Part shown: positions 7,795 to 13,490 of the stretch, in pieces
Layout: the number at the start of each line of letters is the position of its first letter
How positions within the stretch are numbered: the stretch's first letter is position 1
Virus record (IMG/VR): IMGVR_UViG_3300043444_000170
Coordinates: 1-31,570 of that record
Length of the DNA: 31,570 nucleotides
From: a virus
Reading direction: 5' to 3' (one strand)
Position numbers and translations under genes: made by a program
Notes under the pieces: generated by a model
Database searches by the model: none
What the model was told of the DNA's origin: nothing
What the model saw: only the letters and a program-made list of their open reading frames with translations

Positions 7795-7853
7795 ATCGAA
7801 CCTTCCTGTTCGGTCATGCCCCTGGATGTTTCCGCATCGCAGGGGTTTCTTCT
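7791..7853 (-). promoter_or_regulatory. Structured leader of HNH gene 1 with upstream mini-ORF
   Basis: Read on the minus strand: ATAGAAGAAA, then a hairpin CCCCTG-C-GATG-CGGAAA-CATC-CAGGGG (7845 down to 7819), then C, then a mini-ORF encoding MTEQEGSI (7817 down to 7791). Its TGA overlaps the HNH ATG as ATGA and contains the AGGAAGG ribosome binding site. The same layout with compensatory stem changes occurs at 21046-21109 before the second HNH gene. No T-run follows, so it is not an intrinsic terminator. Confidence 0.8.
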
Positions 7854-7895
7854 ATTCTATTCCCGACACGCCAGAAAAAAAGTTTTGTAAAAGTG

Positions 7896-7926
7896 TTGAC
7901 GTGATCCGCGAAAGTGTGCAATACTA
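7896..7926 (+). promoter_or_regulatory. Sigma70-like promoter of the 44-aa gene
   Basis: TTGACG (7896-7901), 18 nt, AATACT (7920-7925). TTGAC and ATAC are 20 nt apart, exactly as in the promoters I assign to the minus-strand gene ending at 12340 and to whiB. The gene starts about 40 nt downstream with a good ribosome binding site. Confidence 0.7.
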
Positions 7927-7967
7927 AATACACGGCAAGGGAAAAGCCGGGAAAGAAAAGGGAAAAA

Positions 7968-8102
7968 ATGTTCTTCAAGACCGAAACTGTTTTCAAGGTT
8001 CTAGCAACTCAGGCAGCTGCTGAAAAGTATGTGGCACGCTGGTTCGCTAACGGTGGCGTTCGTATCGAAGCCATCAACGGAAAGTTTTTTGTAGTCGCAT
8101 AA
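7968..8102 (+). CDS. 44-aa protein, independent transcription unit, unknown
   Basis: ATG 7968 is preceded by AAAGGGAAAAA, a purine-rich ribosome binding site. The protein (MFFKTETVFKVLATQAAAEK...) looks like a compact alpha/beta unit: a hydrophobic first strand, an Ala-rich helix, then two short strands ending GKFFVVA. It has its own TTGACG/AATACT promoter and is followed by two hairpins, the second an intrinsic terminator. A tiny gene with private promoter and terminator within the structural region looks like a moron expressed outside the late programme. No family recognised. Confidence 0.8.
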   Translation: MFFKTETVFKVLATQAAAEKYVARWFANGGVRIEAINGKFFVVA

Positions 8103-8104
8103 GA

Positions 8105-8133
8105 CTTCCCCACTCCCCCTATCTCTGGGGAAG
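8105..8133 (+). repeat. Hairpin after the 44-aa gene
   Basis: CTTCCCC (8105-8111) / GGGGAAG (8127-8133), a perfect 7-bp stem with a 15-nt loop, two bases after the stop codon and just before the terminator. There is no T-tract, so it may be an mRNA 3' structure or auxiliary to the terminator. Confidence 0.65.
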
Positions 8134-8139
8134 ACAGAA

Positions 8140-8170
8140 CCCCGGCACAAACCCCCTGTGTCGGGGTTTT
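8140..8170 (+). terminator. Intrinsic terminator of the 44-aa unit
   Basis: Stem CCCCGGCACA (8140-8149) / TGTGTCGGGG (8157-8166) with one G-U pair, followed by TTTT. It lies 17 nt before the glycosyltransferase start, leaving only about 20 nt for the next promoter. Confidence 0.85.
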
Positions 8171-8186
8171 CTGCTATCGTGAAACC
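8160..8186 (+). promoter_or_regulatory. Candidate leaderless promoter of the glycosyltransferase operon
   Basis: GTCG (8160-8163, inside the terminator right arm), 11 nt, TATCGT (8175-8180), 6 nt, ATG 8187. No ribosome binding site precedes this ATG. Same spacing as at 119, 25218, 25486 and 27569. Confidence 0.5.
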
Positions 8187-9377
8187 ATGAAACCTACGCT
8201 AAACGGTATTTTCACGGTCTGGTCTAATTCACCTGGTACGCCTACCGGCTACGGTGAGCAAGCGAAACTTCTTGTGGATCGTCTAGCGCGTGACGCTAAA
8301 GGTGTTGCCGCTATCTCTAACTATGGGCTTGAAGGCAACGTTGGGGAATACAAAACCCCGTATGGTGTTTTGCCGCATTATCCGCGTGGCCTTGACCCTT
8401 ATTCGCAGGATGTTGGCCCTATGCATCATGCCCACTTCGTTAGCCAACACAAGAAAACCCCTAACGCCATGATTGGCCTTTATGATTCGTGGGTTATCAA
8501 GGGTTCAGCTTGGGATAAGTTGAATTTGGGTTGGTGGACTCCACTAGATCATATTTCGTTGCCGCCGTTGGTGGAAAAGTTTTTGCGCCGTAAGAATGTG
8601 ACCCCTATTGCTATGGCGAAGCATGGCGTTGAGCAAATGAACGCTAAGGGTATTGAGTGTGAGTATGTGCCTCACGGCATTGACACGAAGATTTTTAAGC
8701 CGACTATGGATATTCAGGGCATGAATATTCGCGACTATATGGGTACGAAAGATAATTTCGTGGTTGGTATGGTTGCCGCGAATAAGGCTTCGGGGTTGTT
8801 GCACCGTAAGGCGTTTAGCGAAAATATTTTGGCGTTTAGTATTTTTTGGAAGAAGCACCCGGAAGCGCGCCTGTATTTGCACACCGATCCTTTGGGGTCG
8901 GCGCAGGGCTGGAATTTGTTGACGTTGATTGAGTCGCTGGGTATCCCTAAAGATGTGGTTTTGTTTCCGCCGTTTGTTGACTACAAGTATGGGATTGCTC
9001 AGCAGGATTTGGCTGCGTTCTATTCTGGTATTGACGTGCTGTTAGCGGCCGGTTATGGCGAGGGTTTTGGTGTGCCTACGGTTGAAGCTCAGGCGTGTGG
9101 TACGCGTGTTATTGGTTCTTCGTGGGCGGCCACTAAGGATTTGGTTGCTGATGATGGTTGGCTGGTTGAGGGGCAACCTACGTGGGATGCTGGGCAGAAC
9201 GCTTGGTGGTCTACGCCGCTTGTGCCGTCTATTGTGTCGGCGTTAGAGGAGGCGTTTGCTGTGGGTATTTCGCGTTCTAAGGTGGCGCAGGATTTTGCGG
9301 CTGGCTTTGATGCTGACCTGGTGTGGGAACGTGACTGGCTGCCTGTGTTGGGCCGTCTGCTTGAGAAGTCCAAGTGA
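8187..9377 (+). CDS. Glycosyltransferase, GT-B fold (GT4-like)
   Basis: 396 aa. The C-terminal half carries the GT4-type motif GYGEGFGVPTVEAQACG (about residues 289-305) with the E-x7-E pattern that binds the nucleotide-sugar; YVPHGIDTKIFKP (about 162-174) is the usual inter-domain segment. The N-terminus (VWSNSPGTPTGYGEQAKLL) resembles the acceptor side of this family. It would transfer a sugar from an activated donor to an unknown acceptor in the cytoplasm. It is first of three overlapping genes with a second transferase and a nucleotidyltransferase. Candidate targets are virion proteins or host surface glycan; sequence does not decide. It overlaps the next gene as GTGA. Confidence 0.9.
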   Translation: MKPTLNGIFTVWSNSPGTPTGYGEQAKLLVDRLARDAKGVAAISNYGLEGNVGEYKTPYGVLPHYPRGLDPYSQDVGPMHHAHFVSQHKKTPNAMIGLYDSWVIKGSAWDKLNLGWWTPLDHISLPPLVEKFLRRKNVTPIAMAKHGVEQMNAKGIECEYVPHGIDTKIFKPTMDIQGMNIRDYMGTKDNFVVGMVAANKASGLLHRKAFSENILAFSIFWKKHPEARLYLHTDPLGSAQGWNLLTLIESLGIPKDVVLFPPFVDYKYGIAQQDLAAFYSGIDVLLAAGYGEGFGVPTVEAQACGTRVIGSSWAATKDLVADDGWLVEGQPTWDAGQNAWWSTPLVPSIVSALEEAFAVGISRSKVAQDFAAGFDADLVWERDWLPVLGRLLEKSK

Positions 9378-10021
9378 TTCCCGTATTAGGGTTCGCTACC
9401 CTCACAAAGTTTGATTTGGCTGACCGCCTGTTAGCGTCTATAGATTATCCGGTGCAACACCTGGTTATCGTGAATAACAGCGGTAAGAGAAGCTGGACTC
9501 CGACTAAACCTGATCTGGTTGAAAACCTTTGGCATATTGAAGTACCGTATGGCCTCGGTTTGGTGGGCGCATGGAATCTAATTATCAAGTCAACGCCGTA
9601 CGCACCATATTGGGTTTTGGTGAATGACGATGCGTGGTTTGAGCCGGGTGCGTTAGCGACGATTGCGGCCGAGGTGGATACTGACGCACTCAACTTCCTA
9701 AAGTGTTCGCCTGAATGGTCTGCGCCGGTATTTGGGCAGGGCATGGTTGAAAAGGTGGGGTTGTATGACGAACGTTTTTATCCTCTCTACTTTGACGATA
9801 ACGATCTTGAGCGACGTGTTGAACGGGCTGACGTGCCTATTAAACGGTTGTCTGCGGTTGTTCACCACAACAATTCTTCAACGTTGGCTAGTGGCTTCCA
9901 GGAGGCTAATAACCGTACGTATGTGGCGAACATGAACCTACATAATCAGAAGATAAACACGAATGACTTTTCGCAGGGTGAATGGTCGTTGAAGATCAGG
10001 AGGGCTAACCGTTGGGACTAG
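9374..10021 (+). CDS. Glycosyltransferase, GT-A fold (GT2-like)
   Basis: 215 aa from GTG 9374, coupled to the preceding stop (GTGA). The N-terminus MIPVLGFATLTKFDLADRLL and VIVNNSG are the nucleotide-binding start of GT-A enzymes. VNDDAWF (about 83-89) is the DxD-like metal site, and YDERFYPLYFDDNDLERRV (about 134-152) supplies the later acidic residues. The C-terminal portion is shorter than in many GT2 enzymes. It probably works with the GT-B enzyme on the same glycan. Its last ten bases overlap the nucleotidyltransferase gene. Confidence 0.87.
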   Translation: MIPVLGFATLTKFDLADRLLASIDYPVQHLVIVNNSGKRSWTPTKPDLVENLWHIEVPYGLGLVGAWNLIIKSTPYAPYWVLVNDDAWFEPGALATIAAEVDTDALNFLKCSPEWSAPVFGQGMVEKVGLYDERFYPLYFDDNDLERRVERADVPIKRLSAVVHHNNSSTLASGFQEANNRTYVANMNLHNQKINTNDFSQGEWSLKIRRANRWD

Positions 10022-10440
10022 TTGTGTATACCGGTGGAACGTTTGACCTGTACCACGAGGGCCACGCTGCGTTTCTTGAACGATGCGCCCAATTCGGGCG
10101 GGTTTTTGTTTCGTTGAATACTGACGAATTTATTTCCGCCTATAAGGGGCGGCCGCCGGTCATGACGTATCGTGAACGCGAGGCCGTGTTGCGGTCGTGT
10201 CGTTGGGTTGCTGATGTTGTACCTAACCGGGGTGGCGCAGATTCGACGATTTCGATTGAGGATGTAGCTCCTGATTTGATTGTGGTTGGTTCGGATTGGG
10301 CGCGACGTGACTATTACGCGCAGATGGGCTTTGACCAGGATTGGCTAGACGCGCGTGGTATCGGTTTAATGTATTTGCCGTATACGCAGGGGATCAGTAC
10401 GACCGACATTAAAACGCGTATGCGCTTCGGGGTAAACTAA
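10012..10440 (+). CDS. Cytidylyltransferase-like nucleotidyltransferase (TagD/RfaE type)
   Basis: 142 aa from TTG 10012, set by an AGGAGGG ribosome binding site (9998-10004) seven bases upstream. GGTFDLYHEGH (8-18) contains the HxGH nucleotide-binding motif, and ISTTDIKTRM (128-137) the C-terminal signature of this family; TYREREAVLRSCRWVADVV is also typical. Members activate glycerol-3-phosphate, sugar-1-phosphates or ethanolamine phosphate as CDP or ADP derivatives. Length is close to glycerol-3-phosphate cytidylyltransferases. Context suggests it makes the donor used by one of the adjacent transferases; the substrate is undetermined. Confidence 0.9.
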   Translation: MGLVVYTGGTFDLYHEGHAAFLERCAQFGRVFVSLNTDEFISAYKGRPPVMTYREREAVLRSCRWVADVVPNRGGADSTISIEDVAPDLIVVGSDWARRDYYAQMGFDQDWLDARGIGLMYLPYTQGISTTDIKTRMRFGVN

Positions 10441-10444
10441 TAGC

Positions 10445-11044
10445 ATGGCTATTTCAAATGGGTACGCGACGCTTGCCGAGGTAAAGGCTGCGCTTCGTAT
10501 TGGCGATACTGTTGACGATGCGCTATTAGAGATGGCGATTGAATCGGCTAGCCGTTTGATTGACGGCTACACTAACCGTTCGTTCTACAACGCAGGTACG
10601 GCAACCCGTTATTTCGTGGCACAGTCTGACCTGTATTCGCCGCTAGACGATGCGGTCAGCATTAGCTCGGTTGAAACTTCTAGCAACCTTGACGGCACTT
10701 ATGACGTGACGTGGGCTACGACCGATTACCAGACTGAGCCGCTGAATGGGATTGTTGACGGGCTTTCGTGGCCTATCAACGCGTTGCGTGCTATTGAAAA
10801 CTATGTGTTCCCGGTTGCTTACGGTCAGGCTGGGGTAAAGGTTACTGGCGTTTGGGGTTGGTCGGCTGTACCTATCACCGTGAAACAGGCTTGTATCATT
10901 CAGGCTAGCCGTATCTTTAAACGCCTTGACTCGCCGCTAGGTGTTTTGTCTGCCCCTGATCTTGGCTTTATTCGTGTCGGGTCACGCCTTGACCCGGATG
11001 TGGCGCAACTGGTTGACCCATATAAAAAGGTGTTGATGGCGTAG
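10445..11044 (+). CDS. Head-tail connector (gp6-like adaptor)
   Basis: 199 aa. MAISNGYATLAEVKAALRI with DALLEMAIESASRLIDGYTNRSFY is the helical N-terminus of gp6/gp15-type adaptors, which bind below the portal. The middle (YFVAQSDLYSPLDDAVSISSVETS, DGLSWPINALRAIENYVFP) fits longer actinophage versions. The glycosylation genes separate it from the capsid gene. I see no separate stopper gene before the tail terminator. Confidence 0.85.
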   Translation: MAISNGYATLAEVKAALRIGDTVDDALLEMAIESASRLIDGYTNRSFYNAGTATRYFVAQSDLYSPLDDAVSISSVETSSNLDGTYDVTWATTDYQTEPLNGIVDGLSWPINALRAIENYVFPVAYGQAGVKVTGVWGWSAVPITVKQACIIQASRIFKRLDSPLGVLSAPDLGFIRVGSRLDPDVAQLVDPYKKVLMA

Positions 11045-11451
11045 TGGCTAGCATTACGGCTATTCGTACTGGTATTGCCACTAACCTGGCTACCATTAGC
11101 GGTCTGCGTACTGCGTCTACGATTCCTGACAACGTTAATCCGCCGTACGCTATCGTGATCCCTAACGGCGTTGACTACCATAAGGCGTTTGCTAACGGGC
11201 TGAATACTTATACGTTTACGGTGACTGTTGTTGTCGGGCGTGTATCTGAGCGTACTGCTCAAAACCTTCTTGATTCGTATTGTTCCCCTACTGGGTCTGC
11301 CAGTATCAAGGGTGCGATAGAATCAGATAGAACACTTTCAGGCACAGCGTTTGATTGTGTTGTTACCGGCATGAGAAACTACGGCTCTACGGTGATTGGC
11401 GAAAATACCTATTTGGCTGCCGAATTTGATTTGGTTGTCCAAGCTAACTAA
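11044..11451 (+). CDS. Tail terminator protein
   Basis: 135 aa from GTG 11044, overlapping the connector TAG by one base. Helical N-terminus (SITAIRTGIATNLATISGLRT), then IPDNVNPPYAIVIPNGVDYH and a beta section ending YLAAEFDLVVQAN, the pattern of actinophage tail-terminator proteins that cap the tail tube for joining to the head. Position between connector and tail tube supports this. Confidence 0.75.
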   Translation: MASITAIRTGIATNLATISGLRTASTIPDNVNPPYAIVIPNGVDYHKAFANGLNTYTFTVTVVVGRVSERTAQNLLDSYCSPTGSASIKGAIESDRTLSGTAFDCVVTGMRNYGSTVIGENTYLAAEFDLVVQAN

Positions 11452-11463
11452 TAAGGAAAACAA

Positions 11464-11871
11464 ATGGCAAAGTATGTTGCTACTGATCACAAGATCACTA
11501 TTAACGGAACTGACTTTTCTTCTTCGCTTCAGTCGGTAGACCTTACCGTTTCGGCTGACGAGGTTGAAACTACCGCGTTCGGTGGCGCATGGCGTACCCG
11601 TACTGCTGGTCTGAAGTCGGCTTCGGTCACTCTTAACTTCTTCCAGGACTTCGGTGCAAGCTCGGTTGACGCAACTCTTTCGGGCCTGTTTGGTTCGAAC
11701 GCTACTGTTGTTGTCACTCCAACCAGCACCGCAGTTTCGGCTACCAATCCCTCATGGTCCGGAGTCTTTTTGGTTTCTTCCTACCAGCCATTTGCGGCAG
11801 CAGTCGGCGATATCGCGACCCTTAGCGTCACTTGGCCTTCGGCTGGCACTATCAGCCGCGCAACCGCCTAA
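11464..11871 (+). CDS. Major tail tube protein
   Basis: 135 aa with AAGGAAAACAA before the ATG. It is almost entirely beta (Ser/Thr/Val-rich), with TDHKITINGTDFSSSLQSVD at the N-terminus and FGGAWRTRTAGLKSASVTL, both characteristic of short siphophage tail tube subunits. Codons are biased toward C-ending forms, as in the capsid gene, fitting high expression. It sits between the tail terminator and the frameshifted chaperone gene. Confidence 0.88.
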   Translation: MAKYVATDHKITINGTDFSSSLQSVDLTVSADEVETTAFGGAWRTRTAGLKSASVTLNFFQDFGASSVDATLSGLFGSNATVVVTPTSTAVSATNPSWSGVFLVSSYQPFAAAVGDIATLSVTWPSAGTISRATA

Positions 11872-11895
11872 ACAAAATAACAAGAAAGTAAACAA

Positions 11896-12293
11896 ATGAA
11901 GATCAGCCTACGCATTGACTTCGCCGACGGAAGCACGAAAGACGTGGTGTGTTCAGCACCAGATTTCGTAGCGTTTGAAGACCGATTCAATCTGAGCATC
12001 ACTCGTCTTGATAAAGAGATGAAGTTTACGCACCTGCTGTTTTTGGGTTGGACTGCTTCGCGCCGTCAGAAGTTGACCACGCTTGATTTTGAGCCGTGGG
12101 TTGAAACTGTTGACTCGGCCGGGGCTGTTGATTTCCCAAAATAGAGGGTCTGGGCGATTCAAGCCAGCATTGGTATATCGCCTGGTTAGCTTGTGAAACT
12201 GGTATTGCTCCTAGTGTGCTGTTGGCTGAGTCTGACCGTATGTTGTGGACTATGGGCCGGTATCTGATTTCCAAGAACCAGCCAAATAGGTAA
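11896..12293 (+). CDS. Tail assembly chaperone, -1 frameshift fusion (G and GT)
   Basis: Frame 0 runs 11896-12144 (82 aa, ending DFPK). The canonical slippery heptamer C CCA AAA at 12135-12141 sits right before the TAG stop. A -1 slip continues through 12293, giving a 132-aa fusion whose added part begins PKIEGLGDSSQHWYIAWL and ends ISKNQPNR. The added segment resembles the second half of actinophage tail chaperones (helical, Trp-rich, LLAESDRMLW). These proteins coat the tape measure during tail assembly. The order tube - chaperone is standard, although here an antisense gene and a gp10-like gene intervene before the tape measure. A terminator follows four bases after the fusion stop. Confidence 0.88.
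12135..12141 (+). promoter_or_regulatory. -1 programmed ribosomal frameshift site
   Basis: CCCAAAA read as C CCA AAA in frame 0, immediately followed by TAG. It matches X XXY YYZ. The -1 frame is open for 50 further codons and encodes a sensible chaperone C-terminus. Confidence 0.88.
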
Positions 12294-12296
12294 GTG

Positions 12297-12335
12297 AAAA
12301 CCCCCGGTCGTTTGACTCGGGGGTTTTCCTTTTGC
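12297..12335 (+). terminator. Terminator after the tail chaperone, probably bidirectional
   Basis: Perfect 10-bp inverted repeat AAAACCCCCG (12297-12306) / CGGGGGTTTT (12318-12327). Poly-T follows on the plus strand (TTTTCCTTTT), and the A-tract makes a T-tract on the minus strand. It lies between convergent genes and can serve both. Confidence 0.92.
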
Positions 12336-12339
12336 CGTG

Positions 12340-12741
12340 TTAGGCGGTGATTGTGTTGAAGCCGTTGAGCTTGAAGTTGCCGTGTGCGATGATCTGGAAC
12401 ATGGCAAGGTCAATAGCCTTTTGCACTTCGGCTTCGGTGCGGCTGGTGTGTGCCAAATAGTATTCTGCCCAGTCGCTGTTTTGAATCATGTTGTATGCGA
12501 TACCAACTACTAGACTCTGCCAGGTTGGGTTTGCGTGTGGGATTTTGCCGTTTTCGATTGCATAGCAGACGGCTTCCATAGCGTATACGTCGGTGAGTGT
12601 GTCTGCTAGGTCGTAGTGGACTGATCCGATTTCTGCCCAGATGCGCTTTTCGGGGTTGCTGGTGAAGTTGCTGTTTACGTATTCGGCAACAATTTCCTGA
12701 TAGGTAATGTCTAGGTCTGACATTGAGGTGATGGTTGACAT
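12340..12741 (-). CDS. Antisense orphan in the tail region, unknown
   Basis: 133 aa on the minus strand within otherwise plus-strand tail genes. The ATG at 12741 has AAAAGGGAAACC upstream. The protein is mostly helical and acidic (ITYQEIVAEYVNSNF, VYAMEAVCYAIENGKIPHANP, SDWAEYYLAHTSRTEAEVQK) with no signal peptide, membrane segment or motif I recognise. It has its own TTGACT promoter and shares the bidirectional terminator, so it can be made independently of the late operon. Typical of a moron; functions such as host takeover or exclusion are only guesses. Confidence 0.8.
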   Translation of the reverse strand: MSTITSMSDLDITYQEIVAEYVNSNFTSNPEKRIWAEIGSVHYDLADTLTDVYAMEAVCYAIENGKIPHANPTWQSLVVGIAYNMIQNSDWAEYYLAHTSRTEAEVQKAIDLAMFQIIAHGNFKLNGFNTITA

Positions 12742-12778
12742 GGTTTCCCTTTTCTGCCGTTTTCCCTTCGGCTGTTTC

Positions 12779-12808
12779 AGTATGGCATAAACACGGTTGG
12801 CTAGTCAA
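12779..12808 (-). promoter_or_regulatory. Sigma70-like promoter of the antisense orphan
   Basis: Minus strand: TTGACT (12808-12803), 18 nt, CATACT (12784-12779). TTGAC and ATAC are separated by 20 nt, identical to the promoters at 7896 and upstream of whiB. Confidence 0.65.
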
Positions 12809-12820
12809 TTCTTTTTTGGC

Positions 12821-12848
12821 GTGTTGCGTGGTTGGTAGACTTGTAGGC
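12821..12848 (+). promoter_or_regulatory. Candidate leaderless promoter of the tail/lysis operon
   Basis: TAGACT (12836-12841) lies seven bases before ATG 12849. GT at 12821-12822 matches the first two bases of the upstream box, but the GTC[A/G] core is not complete (GTGT). Only a weak GTAGG, too close to the ATG, could act as a ribosome binding site. Confidence 0.35.
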
Positions 12849-13490
12849 ATGGCCGGTTTGAATCTGATTATCCCTAAGTTTGTGGGATCGTTGGGCCGTG
12901 CCGGTGTCGGTGTTGGTGATTATTCGGTGGGGGATATTCGTAAGCTTCAGCGTGCGTTGAAGGCGATTGACCCTAAGTTGCGTACTCAGTTGTTGCGTGA
13001 GGCGAAAGCCCCTGCGAAGCCTGTTCAGGCGGCGGTTAAGTCTGCTATTCCTGCGGTTGCTCCGTTGTCGGGTATGACTCAGGGGCGTTTGAATTGGGCT
13101 GGTTCGGTTGACGCTAAGGGCCGTAGTCATAACCCTAAAGATGTGAAGATTCAGTTTCGTACGTCTATGAGCGGTAAGAGCCTTACGACTAGCCTGGTGC
13201 GTGTTCGTGTGGCTAGCCCGGCGGTTGTGGTTGCTGATATGGCTGGTAAGTCTGGGCGGTTTATTGACGCTGGCTATAAGGGGTCTGGTCGTACTCGCCC
13301 GTATCCGTATAAGGGTGGGCAGCGTACTCACCGTGTGAACGGTCAGGGCAAGGCGATGATTAAGGCGTTAGGTCGTACGCCGTCGCGTTATGTTTGGCCA
13401 GCGGCCGAACGTTCGATTCCTGCGGCGCGTGACGCGGTTGACAAGGTTATTACTAAGTTTGCACAGATCATTAACCAGAAGGGCTTCTGA
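12849..13490 (+). CDS. HK97 gp10-like head-tail joining / minor tail protein
   Basis: 213 aa from ATG 12849 (MAGLNLIIPKFVGSLGRAG); codons upstream do not read as protein. It is basic. The helical DIRKLQRALKAIDPKLRTQL followed by LREAKAPAKPVQAAVKSAIP and APLSGMTQGRLNWAG is typical of gp10-like proteins placed near head-tail joining genes in actinophages. Its position here, after the chaperone rather than before the tail tube, is displaced. It begins the long tail operon and overlaps the tape measure as TGATG. Confidence 0.65.
   Translation: MAGLNLIIPKFVGSLGRAGVGVGDYSVGDIRKLQRALKAIDPKLRTQLLREAKAPAKPVQAAVKSAIPAVAPLSGMTQGRLNWAGSVDAKGRSHNPKDVKIQFRTSMSGKSLTTSLVRVRVASPAVVVADMAGKSGRFIDAGYKGSGRTRPYPYKGGQRTHRVNGQGKAMIKALGRTPSRYVWPAAERSIPAARDAVDKVITKFAQIINQKGF

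Noticed and set aside
12735-12848. N-terminal extension of the gp10-like protein from ATG 12735
   Set aside because: The extension is Cys/Trp/Phe-rich and runs over the promoter of the antisense gene; ATG 12849 begins the recognisable protein.
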